Assembly: GCA_045631645.1 (NCBI GenBank)
Contig: JAZQVC010000030.1
Location: forward strand, 1 to 36,712
Direction of reading: 5' to 3'
DNA from: SIG459 sp045631645
Lineage (GTDB): Bacteria > Bacillota > Clostridia > Oscillospirales > Oscillospiraceae
Length of the DNA stretch: 36,712 bases
Shown: positions 21,466 through 29,767 of the stretch, piece after piece
Layout of the letters: every line of letters begins with the position of its first letter
Numbering within the stretch: position 1 is the first letter of the stretch
Made by a program: the position numbers and the translations under genes
The notes under the pieces: generated by a model
Told to the model about the DNA's origin: nothing
What the model saw: only the letters and a program-made list of their open reading frames with translations
The model's database searches: none

Positions 21466-23811
21466 TTGGATAAGAAGAAAGTTAAAAAAATCGTAGGCAC
21501 AACGGCGGACACCGCTGCCGGCGTTGTTGGCGGTGCTTTGCGCATCGGTCTTAAAGTGGCTGTCAGCGTGCTGCTGGTCGCCATAATCACCGGTCTGCTT
21601 TTCACCTGCATTTTTGCCTACTATATCAAGACAAGCGTCAACCCCACCTTGGAGACGGACCTTGAGGACTATAAGGTCAGCCTTTCCAGTACAATTTGGT
21701 TTACCGACTCCGACGGCGTGGATAAGGAACTTGTCCGCCTCAACACCACCAAAAACCGAGTTTGGGTTGATTATGAGAATATCCCCGAGGATATGGAGCA
21801 TGCTCTTGTGGCCATCGAGGATAAGCGATTTTATGAGCATAAGGGCGTTGACTGGTACCGCAGCACAGGTGCGGTAATACAGATGTTCTTTGCCATGAGC
21901 AACGATTTTGGCGGCTCCACCATTACTCAGCAGCTTGTAAAGAACGTGACAGGCAAGGACGAAGGCCTTGTTATGCGAAAGCTGGTGGAGATTTTCCAGG
22001 CTCTTGAGCTGGAAAAAACCTATGATAAATCCGAGATAATAGAATGGTATCTTAACTTCGTATATTTCGGAAACGCCTGCTACGGAATACAGACTGCATC
22101 CCAGACCTATTTCGGCAAGGATGTATGGGATCTCTCTCTGGCAGAATGCGCCAGCATTGTGGGAATAACCAATAACCCCTCCAAGTATGACCCCTTCCGC
22201 GATCAGATGATATACGATGCTGATCTGGATGTGACCAAGACCTGCCGTCAGTGGAATAAGTACCGTCAGGAACTTATTCTTTTCGAAATGTACAGTCAGG
22301 GCTATATAAGCTATGACGAGTATCAGGATGCAGTCGCGGAAGAACTTGTTTTTGTGCGCGGCGAAAACGAAGGCTATAAGGACGCAATTTACAGCTGGTA
22401 TGAGGAAGCTGTCATTGAAGCTGTCCATGCTGACCTTATGGATCGCCTTGACCTCAGCTCCGAAGCTGCCAATGACCTTCTCTATTTTGGCGGTCTGCAG
22501 ATTTATAGCTGCATGGATCCCGATATTCAGGCAATCGTTGATTCCGTTTATGAGGATACGGATAGACTTCCCAAGGGATATTATTATTCAAGCCAGCAGC
22601 TCCAGTCTGCCATAGTGCTGATGGATCCCTATACCGGACAGGTAAAGGCTCTCTCCGGCGGTGTCGGCGAAAAAACCGAGCGTTTCGGCACAAACCGCGC
22701 CACCCAGTCCAAGAGATCCCCCGGTTCATCTTTCAAACCCGTAGCATCTTACGGACCCGCTTTTGAGTACGGACTCATTACTCAGTATACTCTCGTAAAC
22801 GATTCTCCCGATATCCGTCTGAGAGGCACATGGTGGTATCCCAGCAACAGCCCCAACAGCTATGATTATATCATAACCATAAGACATGCCATCTCAGCTT
22901 CCAAGAACACAGTTGCTGCCCAGATAATCGATAAGCTCACTCCTCAGGCTTCCTATGATTTCCTTACCCAGAGACTGGGCTTCACCTCTCTTGTTCCCAA
23001 TGATATTGCCTATTCCCCCATGGCTCTCGGTTCCCTCACCGAAGGTGTTACCGTCCTGGAAATGGCTCAGGCATACTGCGCCTTTGTAAATAACGGCATA
23101 TTCACTAAGGCCAGACTTTATACAAAGGTTCTCGGCCCTGACGGAGAGGTTATTATAGATAACCAGCCCAAGACCAACATTGCATTCTCTCCCAACACTG
23201 CGGCCAATATCTGTGATATGCTGAAAAATGCTGTTGCAGCCGGTACAGGCGGCAATGCATGGTTCGGCGGTATGCCTGTTGCAGGTAAAACAGGTACTAC
23301 CAGCGCAAACCATGACCGCTACTTCTGCGGCTTCACTCCATATTATGTGGCTGCGGTATGGACAGGTTATGATATGCCTGCTCCCATGTATGTATGGGGT
23401 AACCCTGCCGCCCAGATTTTCAAGAGAGTCATGGAGCCGGTTCACGCAGGACTTCCCTATAAGACCTTCCCCAGACCGATTCTCGGAGCTGACACCAACA
23501 TCTTCGGTGACCTGACGGAAGAACTTGAAGAGCAGAAGGAAAAGGAAGAGGAGGAAAAGAAAAAGAAGGAAGAGGAAGAGAAGAAGAAACAGGAAGAAGA
23601 GGAAGCTGCAAAGCAGAGCCCCTCTCCCAGTCCCTCCCCCAGTCCTTCTCCCAGCCCCTCTCCCACACCCACACCTACACCTACTTCTACACCCACACCC
23701 ACAACGGAGCCTACAACGACTCCCAGTGCAGATCCGGGCAGCGATGAAGGCGGCGACCCCGTTTTGACGGGCGGTGAAGAAACTCCCATGCCGGGAGAGC
23801 CTGTGGGCTGA
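21466..23811 (+). CDS. Class A penicillin-binding protein (PBP1A type)
   Basis: This 781-aa bifunctional peptidoglycan synthase has a cytoplasmic tail, one membrane helix (about residues 28-54) and a glycosyltransferase domain with VAIEDKRFYEHKG (catalytic Glu118), GGSTITQQLVKN and a YFGNACYGIQTA segment. The transpeptidase domain has SSFK (Ser421), SKN (479-481) and KTGT (608-611). From about residue 680 a Glu/Lys-rich helix leads into Ser-Pro and Thr-Pro repeats, probably a wall-spanning linker with no folded end domain. The start is TTG at 21466, ten bases after GGAGG. It makes and cross-links glycan strands. Monocistronic. Confidence 0.95.
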   Translation: MDKKKVKKIVGTTADTAAGVVGGALRIGLKVAVSVLLVAIITGLLFTCIFAYYIKTSVNPTLETDLEDYKVSLSSTIWFTDSDGVDKELVRLNTTKNRVWVDYENIPEDMEHALVAIEDKRFYEHKGVDWYRSTGAVIQMFFAMSNDFGGSTITQQLVKNVTGKDEGLVMRKLVEIFQALELEKTYDKSEIIEWYLNFVYFGNACYGIQTASQTYFGKDVWDLSLAECASIVGITNNPSKYDPFRDQMIYDADLDVTKTCRQWNKYRQELILFEMYSQGYISYDEYQDAVAEELVFVRGENEGYKDAIYSWYEEAVIEAVHADLMDRLDLSSEAANDLLYFGGLQIYSCMDPDIQAIVDSVYEDTDRLPKGYYYSSQQLQSAIVLMDPYTGQVKALSGGVGEKTERFGTNRATQSKRSPGSSFKPVASYGPAFEYGLITQYTLVNDSPDIRLRGTWWYPSNSPNSYDYIITIRHAISASKNTVAAQIIDKLTPQASYDFLTQRLGFTSLVPNDIAYSPMALGSLTEGVTVLEMAQAYCAFVNNGIFTKARLYTKVLGPDGEVIIDNQPKTNIAFSPNTAANICDMLKNAVAAGTGGNAWFGGMPVAGKTGTTSANHDRYFCGFTPYYVAAVWTGYDMPAPMYVWGNPAAQIFKRVMEPVHAGLPYKTFPRPILGADTNIFGDLTEELEEQKEKEEEEKKKKEEEEKKKQEEEEAAKQSPSPSPSPSPSPSPSPTPTPTPTSTPTPTTEPTTTPSADPGSDEGGDPVLTGGEETPMPGEPVG
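23523..23725 (+). repeat. Low-complexity coding repeat in the PBP C-terminus
   Basis: A purine-rich GAA/GAG/AAG run (Glu/Lys helix) is followed by CCC-TCT/AGT and CCC-ACA units that encode Ser-Pro and Thr-Pro repeats. Such stretches change length readily by slippage. Confidence 0.8.
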
Positions 23812-23825
23812 AATTGATAAACAGG

Positions 23826-23855
23826 AAAGCTGCATCCGCAAGGGTGCAGCTTTTT
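23826..23855 (+). terminator. Terminator of the PBP gene
   Basis: Twelve-bp stem AAAGCTGCATCC/GGGTGCAGCTTT with a GCAA loop and T5. Confidence 0.9.
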
Positions 23856-23867
23856 GCATCTATCCAC

Positions 23868-23896
23868 TTGCGAAAAAGCGGGGCATAGGATAAAAT
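23868..23896 (+). promoter_or_regulatory. Promoter of hemZ and following genes
   Basis: TTGCGA (23868-23873), 17 bp, TAAAAT (23891-23896), 40 bases before the hemZ start. Confidence 0.7.
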
Positions 23897-23936
23897 ATCA
23901 GCAAGAAAACAGCCGAAAATTTGCGTGGAGTAATAA

Positions 23937-25418
23937 ATGGAACTTTTTCTCATAAACAATGATTATAAATATGCTGTGGAACAGATTATGTTCATGCTTT
24001 TTCCCGAGGAGAGCGCAATTTATCCGCAGAAAGCCTCCGGCGCGCTGAAAGCCGAGGTGAAGCTCAGCCAGGGAGAAAAGCTTGTAACAGTCACCACCGT
24101 TATAAGCAATGCCGAGGGGCAAAGCTTCAAGGGCAAGGCAACCGTGAGCAAGAAGCTTTTTGAGGATGCTGTTACCGAACAGCGTTTTATTCAAAGAACA
24201 GTGAAGCTGAGCTTTTACAGAGCGGGTCTGAAGCTTTTGGGCAAAAAGCCTGTGTGGGGCGCCCTCAGCGGTATCCGTCCGGGAAAGCTGATGAGCGAGC
24301 TTTTGGAGAGCGGACTCAGCGATAAAGCGGCTCTCAGCAGATTCGTGAAGCTTTATGATGCCTCCCCCGAAAGAGCGGAGCTTTGTCTTCATACCGCCCA
24401 TGCCTCTCACGCTGTTACGGAAAAGCTGGGCAAAAAGGATGTATGCCTCTATTTGGGTGTTCCCTTTTGTCCCACCCGCTGCGCGTACTGCTCATTTGTC
24501 AGCCAGTCGGTTGAAAAAAGCATGAAGCTCATTCCTCCTTTTGTTGAGGCTTTGATGAAGGATATTGAGGCCACCGCTGCCACAGTAAAAGAGCTTGGGC
24601 TTAATGTTATCGCCCTGTATCTGGGTGGAGGAACTCCGACAACTCTTTCCGCGGAGCAGCTGGACGCAGTGCTTTCTGCTTTGCATGAAAAGTTTGATTT
24701 ATCCTCCTGCGCTGAGATAACGGTGGAAGCAGGCAGACCCGATACCATAAGCCGCGATAAGCTTCTTACCATGCGCCGTTGGGGAGTAAGCCGCGTCAGC
24801 GTAAATCCCCAGACCATGAGCGATGAAGTGCTGGAGATAATCGGCCGACGCCATAGCGCGGAGGACGTGCTGAAAGCGCTTGAGCTTGTTCGTGAGGTGG
24901 GCGGCTTTGAGGTGAATATGGACCTTATCGCAGGTCTTCCCGGAGATGACAGGGAAAGCTTTGAGCGCACTATGGAAAAGGTGCTTGCTCTCTCGCCTGA
25001 GAATATAACCGTTCATACCCTTTCTTTGAAAAAAGGCTCCCGCATAACTCTTGAAGGCACTCGAATCCCCTCTGCGGAGGAGGTTGAGGAAATGGTGGAA
25101 ATCTCCCGAAAGGCTTTGAGCGAGGGGGGATATTCTCCCTATTATCTCTATCGTCAGAAGTTTATGTCCGGTGGACTTGAGAATGTGGGCTGGAGCAAGC
25201 CCGGCAGCGATAATCTCTATAATATCTGCATAATGGAGGAGCTATGCTCCATAATAGCCATGGGCGCCGGTGCGTCCACCAAGCTTGTCACCGGTACAGG
25301 AAGACTGGAGAGATTTTTTGCCCCCAAGTATCCGCAGGAATATATTGCGGATATAGAAAAAACCTGTGCTAAAAAATCTATAATTAAGGAGTTTTACGAT
25401 GGCCTATCAGCTGAATGA
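23937..25418 (+). CDS. hemZ: Oxygen-independent coproporphyrinogen III oxidase-like protein HemZ
   Basis: This 493-aa radical SAM enzyme belongs to the HemN/HemZ branch. The cluster motif CxxxCxxC is at Cys178, Cys182 and Cys185 (GVPFCPTRCAYCSF). GGGTPTTLS, TVEAGRPDT and NMDLIAGLPGD follow in the family order. The long N-terminal extension (about 170 residues, including ALSGIRPGKL) separates HemZ from HemN. HemZ decarboxylates coproporphyrinogen III without oxygen, although for some HemN-like proteins that activity is unproven. ATG at 23937 follows GGAG by six bases. The last 20 bases overlap the kinase gene, which implies coupling. Confidence 0.93.
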   Translation: MELFLINNDYKYAVEQIMFMLFPEESAIYPQKASGALKAEVKLSQGEKLVTVTTVISNAEGQSFKGKATVSKKLFEDAVTEQRFIQRTVKLSFYRAGLKLLGKKPVWGALSGIRPGKLMSELLESGLSDKAALSRFVKLYDASPERAELCLHTAHASHAVTEKLGKKDVCLYLGVPFCPTRCAYCSFVSQSVEKSMKLIPPFVEALMKDIEATAATVKELGLNVIALYLGGGTPTTLSAEQLDAVLSALHEKFDLSSCAEITVEAGRPDTISRDKLLTMRRWGVSRVSVNPQTMSDEVLEIIGRRHSAEDVLKALELVREVGGFEVNMDLIAGLPGDDRESFERTMEKVLALSPENITVHTLSLKKGSRITLEGTRIPSAEEVEEMVEISRKALSEGGYSPYYLYRQKFMSGGLENVGWSKPGSDNLYNICIMEELCSIIAMGAGASTKLVTGTGRLERFFAPKYPQEYIADIEKTCAKKSIIKEFYDGLSAE

Positions 25419-26334
25419 TATTAATTTTCGTACAGTTTCCGACCCCCAAAGCTTCGTTAAAGAATGCGATGAGCTTTATCGCGCAAAGGTAAGCAAGGCG
25501 GCCGACAAGATAATCGAGAATATGGATCGTAGCCCCATCGTGCTTCTTTCAGGCCCCAGCGGCAGCGGCAAGACCACAACCGCCATGAAAATTGCCGAGG
25601 AGCTTAATAAGCGCGGCATAGGCACCTATAGCGTGGGAATGGATGACTATTTCCGCACTGTTGACCCTGCCACCGCACCTCGCACCCCCGAGGGAGAGCT
25701 TGATCTGGAGTCCCCCCTCTGCCTTGATATGGAGCTTCTCAATGAGCATTTCACCAAGCTTTCCATGGGCGAGCGCATCTATGTGCCCAAGTATGAATTC
25801 TCTCGCCGCATGCGCATTCTTGAGCCCAGTAAGTCCATAAAGCTGAAGAAAAACGAGGTGGTTGTTTTCGAGGGTATCCACGCTCTCAACGACTCCATCA
25901 CCGATGTCCACCCCGAGGCTTTCAAGCTTTATATCTCCGCCAGAAGCGATGTTGAGTTTGAGGGCAAGGTGGTTTTCAAGCGCACATGGTTCCGCCTGAT
26001 GCGCCGCATGGTGCGCGACAGCAAGTTCCGCGGAACCGACCCCACCGAAACTCTGAAGATGTGGGCAAATGTCCGCCGCGGCGAAAAGCACTATATCTCA
26101 CCCTTCAAGGATAAGGCGGATTTGCAGTTTGATACCTCCTTCGCCTATGAGCCCGCGGTTTTCAATGCTCAGGCAACCCGCCTCTTCAGAGCTATACCCG
26201 AGGGCATTGAGCGCTTTGACGAGCTGAGAGAGGTGCTCCCCGCCCTGCAGCTTTTCGGCGTTATCGATGAAGAGCTTGTTGCCCCCGATGCCCTTATCCG
26301 CGAATTTTTGGGCGGCGGCATCTACGAATATTAA
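25399..26334 (+). CDS. Uridine kinase-like nucleoside kinase
   Basis: The 311-aa product has a P-loop at residues 52-60 (GPSGSGKTT), GMDDYFR as the substrate-binding DD motif, and VVVFEGIHALND, as in uridine kinases and phosphoribulokinase relatives. A C-terminal part includes FKRTWFRLMRRMVRDSKFRG and the TLKMWANVRRGEKHYISPF motif. Many Clostridia have this kinase as a long form with an N-terminal TGS/ThrRS-like half; here only about 45 residues precede the P-loop. It probably phosphorylates a nucleoside in salvage. AAGGAG lies seven bases before the ATG. It overlaps hemZ by 20 bases. Confidence 0.85.
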   Translation: MAYQLNDINFRTVSDPQSFVKECDELYRAKVSKAADKIIENMDRSPIVLLSGPSGSGKTTTAMKIAEELNKRGIGTYSVGMDDYFRTVDPATAPRTPEGELDLESPLCLDMELLNEHFTKLSMGERIYVPKYEFSRRMRILEPSKSIKLKKNEVVVFEGIHALNDSITDVHPEAFKLYISARSDVEFEGKVVFKRTWFRLMRRMVRDSKFRGTDPTETLKMWANVRRGEKHYISPFKDKADLQFDTSFAYEPAVFNAQATRLFRAIPEGIERFDELREVLPALQLFGVIDEELVAPDALIREFLGGGIYEY

Positions 26335-26357
26335 TTCAATTCACCCCGGAGAAAAAT

Positions 26358-27191
26358 ATGTTGAAGATAAAGAAAAGAGCGCTGTGCATAGCCCTTGCAA
26401 TAGTCTGCGCTCTCACGGTTTGCGCCTGCGGCGCCGTGCCTGCAGCGGATAGCGCACCAGAAGCCCTCAGCGCCACCCCTGCGCCAACTCCGACTCCTGC
26501 GCCCACCCCAACTCCAACCCCCACACCCACCCCGAGCCCTACGCCCACACCTCTGCCTGAATATACAGGACCCGACCTTGCCGAGGGCGAGAGAATGGAC
26601 GATGAGTTTTTCGCCGATGCCCTTTTCGTTGGCAACAGCCTTATCCACGGCCTTTGGGGCTACGGTGGTATAAACAGCGCCACCTACTGCGCCGCAACAA
26701 GCGCCAGCGTTGTCAACTTGGACAGAGTGAAAAACGAAGCTTTCTGGGGAGACAGAGCCTATGCCACAACCATTTCCTACGGCATAACTCAGGGTAGCTA
26801 TAGTAAGATTTACCTGCTTTTGGGAATAAACGAAATAGGCTTTGAGACGGTGGACTTCATCGCCCTCTATTCCAATGTGTTGGATATGCTCACTGCTGCC
26901 CATCCCGATGCGGAAATCTACATAATGGGTCTCACTCCCATTACTGAGAAAAAGAATGCGGGAGGCTATCCCTTCACCATGGAGAGAGTCCTCAGCTATA
27001 ACGAGGCGCTGCGCGCTCTGGCTGCGGAGCGGGAATACTGGTATGTGGATCTTGTGGAGCTTTTTGTCGATGAAAGCGGCTTTATGCCTGCGGAAATAAG
27101 CACTGACGGCATACACCTCATTCAGGAGGAATATGCCCGTTGGGGAGAATATCTGCGCACCCACTATGCCGACAGTAAAAAGAATGATTAA
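26358..27191 (+). CDS. SGNH/GDSL-hydrolase lipoprotein with Pro-Thr linker
   Basis: This 277-aa secreted lipoprotein has signal residues 1-23 and likely lipobox VCAC (Cys24). A Thr-Pro repeat linker spans about residues 40-66. The esterase fold has VGNSLIHG (Ser94, block I with Asn for the usual Asp), LLGINEIG (block III) and DGIHLIQEEY (Asp250 and His253, block V). These give the catalytic triad of an SGNH hydrolase, perhaps a deacylase acting on wall polymers or capsule; the substrate is unknown. GGAG precedes the ATG. It lies 23 bases after the kinase gene on the hemZ transcript, and a strong hairpin closes the unit. Confidence 0.85.
   Translation: MLKIKKRALCIALAIVCALTVCACGAVPAADSAPEALSATPAPTPTPAPTPTPTPTPTPSPTPTPLPEYTGPDLAEGERMDDEFFADALFVGNSLIHGLWGYGGINSATYCAATSASVVNLDRVKNEAFWGDRAYATTISYGITQGSYSKIYLLLGINEIGFETVDFIALYSNVLDMLTAAHPDAEIYIMGLTPITEKKNAGGYPFTMERVLSYNEALRALAAEREYWYVDLVELFVDESGFMPAEISTDGIHLIQEEYARWGEYLRTHYADSKKND
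26472..26555 (+). repeat. Coding Pro-Thr microsatellite
   Basis: Six-base units of the CCNACN type encode the linker of the SGNH lipoprotein. It is the third proline-rich linker repeat in the window. Confidence 0.75.
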
Positions 27192-27202
27192 AATTGCAAA
27201 TT

Positions 27203-27247
27203 GCCGCCGATACTATCAGTGACTACATAGTATCGGCGGTATTTTTT
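27203..27247 (+). terminator. Terminator after the SGNH gene, abutting the spoIIR start
   Basis: A perfect 13-bp stem (27204-27216 with 27227-27239) with a 10-nt loop is followed by TATTTTTTAT. The last base touches the candidate spoIIR ATG. Confidence 0.85.
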
Positions 27248-27859
27248 ATGGGAAATCGAATAAAAATATGGGAACTGAGCCTGCTTATGGCGCTTTGCGT
27301 CTGCCTTTGTCAAACTGCGGTGGAAGCGGATAGAAGAGCGGAGTCGGCAGAAAAAATCATCAGACTCCATGTTGTTGCTTCCTCAGATGAGGAGGAAGAC
27401 CAAATGCTCAAAATGCAGGTGAGGGACGCGGTGGTGGAGCAGCTTGAAAATCTTCTCTCCTCCGCCCAAAGCGCAGTTGAAGCGGAAAAGATAATATGTG
27501 AAAACAAGGATAAGATCCTCTCTGCAGCGTTTTCGGCATCGGAGGGGGAAAGCGTTGAGCTTCGTATGGGAACAGAACATTTTTCTTATAGGGAGGGAGA
27601 TGGCTACGCTCTTCCTGCCGGGGAATATAAATGTCTGCGCCTTATTTTGGGTGAAGGTGAGGGGCATAACTGGTGGGGAGTGATTTTTCCTCAGCTTACC
27701 GTGGAAGGCGACTGCGCGGAGACCGCAGTTTATTATCCCGATGAAAAACTTCGGATTATCTATGATGAGGATGATGTGCTTCTTCGCTTTCGCTTTTTGG
27801 AAATTTTGGAAAAAGCGGGAAGACGGCTGGGGATTCTCCGGGAGAGCTTTCCCTCATGA
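27248..27859 (+). CDS. spoIIR: Stage II sporulation protein R
   Basis: The 203-aa product matches SpoIIR: an N-terminal hydrophobic segment (SLLMALCVCLCQTAV), then KIIRLHVVASSDEEEDQMLKM, VRDAVVEQL, and LPAGEYKCLRLILGEGEGHNWWGVIFP with the family's NWW motif. In Bacillus, SpoIIR is made in the forespore under sigma F, is secreted, and triggers SpoIIGA to process pro-sigma-E in the mother cell. The start is uncertain: ATG 27248 sits right behind a terminator without a clear Shine-Dalgarno, and ATG 27287 would leave a shorter signal segment. Its presence says the organism probably forms endospores. Confidence 0.92.
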   Translation: MGNRIKIWELSLLMALCVCLCQTAVEADRRAESAEKIIRLHVVASSDEEEDQMLKMQVRDAVVEQLENLLSSAQSAVEAEKIICENKDKILSAAFSASEGESVELRMGTEHFSYREGDGYALPAGEYKCLRLILGEGEGHNWWGVIFPQLTVEGDCAETAVYYPDEKLRIIYDEDDVLLRFRFLEILEKAGRRLGILRESFPS

Positions 27860-27865
27860 TGAAGC

Positions 27866-28344
27866 CTCCCTTGTGTAAAGGGAGGTGCCGAACGAATGTG
27901 AGGCGGAGGGATTGTTTTTATATGCCTCCGGCGGGTAACTTTCCGTATCGACGGAAAGTCACCAAAGGGCGACCGGGGGCTGCGGCCCCCTGGCCCCCGA
28001 GGGAATTTGAAGAACGCTCCGCTTTTATTGGAGCGCGCCGTCAAGCGGCGATGGTACGGCGGCTGGCTCCGCAACGCCGCCTGCTGCGGAAGAAAATTTT
28101 TTGAGACGTTTACCGAGCGCGTTGAATTACGAGGGAAAATCCCCGTGGCGCCGAACAGGCGCCTCGAGGCAGCAGCGTCCTGAGCGGAAAACGAGGGAAA
28201 ATCTATAGATTTTGGATCTTGATTATGTGGCACACTATTGTTTCTCCCTCCGCACCGAGGGAGTTTCCAAAGAGGGGCTTTATGCGCCCCTCTTTGGTGG
28301 ACTTTTCTTTCCATATTCTTTTCGGACATACGAAAAGAATATGG
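27866..28344. repeat. Gene-free island of hairpins and repeat-like modules
   Basis: No credible gene lies between spoIIR and the MFS promoter. Modules seen in order: CCTCCCTT/AAGGGAGG (27867-27888); CTTTCCGT/ACGGAAAG around 27940-27959; GGGGGCTGCGGCCCCC near 27976; GCTCCGC-N7-GGAGC near 28016; GGCGCC-N4-GGCGCC near 28147; CTCCCTC/GAGGGAG (28244-28263). Two longer perfect stems end the stretch: CCAAAGAGGGGC (28267-28278 with 28286-28297) and CCATATTCTTTTCG (28311-28324 with 28331-28344). The GGAGGGATTGT-like ends resemble dispersed intergenic repeats of gut Clostridia. Open frames here are translations of the repeats. Confidence 0.65.
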
Positions 28345-28391
28345 CCGCCCCGAGACATATCCCGCAGCCACCACATAGTCCGTCCCAAAAC

Positions 28392-28420
28392 TTGACAAAG
28401 CCTCTGCGGGTATATAAAAT
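28392..28420 (+). promoter_or_regulatory. Promoter of the OFA-type MFS gene
   Basis: TTGACA (28392-28397), 17 bp, TAAAAT (28415-28420), immediately downstream of the repeat island. Confidence 0.8.
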
Positions 28421-28448
28421 CCCCTTATAAACAAATAAGAGGTGCGAT

Positions 28449-29660
28449 ATGAAAAAGAAAAATTCGCCCATCCCAGCCCTTGTGGCCTGCCTGCTTGTGC
28501 AGGTGTGCGTGGGTATAATTTACATATGGAGCGTTTTCAAAGCCCCTGCCATGGCTTTCCACGGTTGGGAGGAAGGCAGCGTTAATCTGGTGGCCAGCTT
28601 TATGCTGTTCGCTTTCTGCGCCGGCAACTTCGCAGGCGGCGCCGCTGCTGACCATTTCGGTCCCAAAAGAGTATGCCTTGTGGGCGTTATCCTTTTCGGA
28701 GCGGGAGTACTGGTTTCCCGATTTATTCCTGAAGGCAGCCCCATTATAATATTCTATCTTTCTTACTGCATTTTGGGTGGCTTCGGAAGCGGCGTAAGCT
28801 ATGGCGCAAATCTCAGCTGCATCCAGCGCTGGTTGCCCCATCGCAGAGGTTTTGCAACCGGCATTGGCGCCGGCGCCTTCGGCCTTTCTACCGTTGTGTT
28901 TTCACCCGTTGCCGACAGCCTTATTAAGTCCATGGGTTTCAATAATGCACTGGGAGTTTTGGCAATAATATTCTTCATCGTAGGTCTTGCCGCCTGCATT
29001 TTCATTCGTCTGCCCAACGAAGAATATATAGCCTCGCTGCCCAAAACCGCTGCAAAGGCTGCGCCTGTTGGCAATGAGAGTATGCCTTTTTCAAAGGCGG
29101 TTAAAACTCTGCCTTTCTGGCTGCTGTTTTTGAATATTTTCCTTTTCAACGGCACATGGAATATGCTCAACCCCCTTATTAAAGGGCTTGGCTTGAGCAG
29201 AGGTTTGGGTGAAGCTGCCGCGGTTCTGGCGGTATCCTTGACGGGTGTTGCCAACACTGCAGGCAGAGTGCTTATTTCCAGCTTCTCGGATAGACTCGGA
29301 CGCATAAACACCCTCTATCTGGTGTCCGGAGCAACAGTCATCTGCGCTCTTCTTCTGAGCTTTGTTGAAGGCTGGGGATACCTGGTCGTTGTGTTGTTCA
29401 CAGCATTTGCTTTCGGCGGTCCTGCAGCGGTGAACCCTGCAGCCACCACCGATTTCTTCGGCACAAAGCATATGGGTGCAAACTACGGCGTTATTATGAT
29501 GGCGCTGGGTATCAGTTCAATCGTATTCAACTCCGTGTCCAATGCCCTTTATGCCGCCACGGGAGCATATACTCTCACCTTTATAGTGGGCGCTATAACT
29601 GCGGCACTGAATATTCTCAACTGCTTCATTATCAGTCGCCAACTGAAAAAATTGAAATAA
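28449..29660 (+). CDS. MFS transporter, oxalate/formate antiporter (OFA) family
   Basis: The 403-aa protein has twelve predicted membrane helices. OFA-type signatures are visible: IYIWSVFKAPAM in helix 1, GPKRVCLVGVILFGAGVLVSRF (the A-like loop), GFGSGVSYGANLSCIQRWLPHRRGFATGI in helices 4-5, and FGGPAAVNPAATTDFFGTKHMGANYG in the second half. Members exchange or take up small carboxylates such as oxalate, formate, lactate or pyruvate; the substrate here is not determined. GAGGTG lies five bases before the ATG. It has its own promoter and terminator, with no metabolic partner gene adjacent. Confidence 0.9.
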   Translation: MKKKNSPIPALVACLLVQVCVGIIYIWSVFKAPAMAFHGWEEGSVNLVASFMLFAFCAGNFAGGAAADHFGPKRVCLVGVILFGAGVLVSRFIPEGSPIIIFYLSYCILGGFGSGVSYGANLSCIQRWLPHRRGFATGIGAGAFGLSTVVFSPVADSLIKSMGFNNALGVLAIIFFIVGLAACIFIRLPNEEYIASLPKTAAKAAPVGNESMPFSKAVKTLPFWLLFLNIFLFNGTWNMLNPLIKGLGLSRGLGEAAAVLAVSLTGVANTAGRVLISSFSDRLGRINTLYLVSGATVICALLLSFVEGWGYLVVVLFTAFAFGGPAAVNPAATTDFFGTKHMGANYGVIMMALGISSIVFNSVSNALYAATGAYTLTFIVGAITAALNILNCFIISRQLKKLK

Positions 29661-29676
29661 ATCTTAAAAATTTATC

Positions 29677-29704
29677 AAAGCGGGAGATATTCTCCCGCTT
29701 TTTC
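29677..29704 (+). terminator. Terminator of the MFS gene
   Basis: Stem AAAGCGGGAGA/TCTCCCGCTTT, loop TAT, then T-run. Confidence 0.9.
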
Positions 29705-29767
29705 CTGTTTTCATTTGCAAATAAAGATGATAAAATATAATTTAGATTATTGTGCGGAGGCATATGA

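Noticed and set aside
27860..28391. CRISPR array or group II intron in the repeat island
   Set aside because: The repeats are inverted and unequal, without regular spacers, and no intron domain V-like end or reverse transcriptase is present.
27760..28434. 224-codon minus-strand frame over the repeat island, and smaller frames beside it
   Set aside because: They translate hairpin repeats and overlap the end of spoIIR. The composition (Arg/Pro/Ser-rich) is not protein-like.
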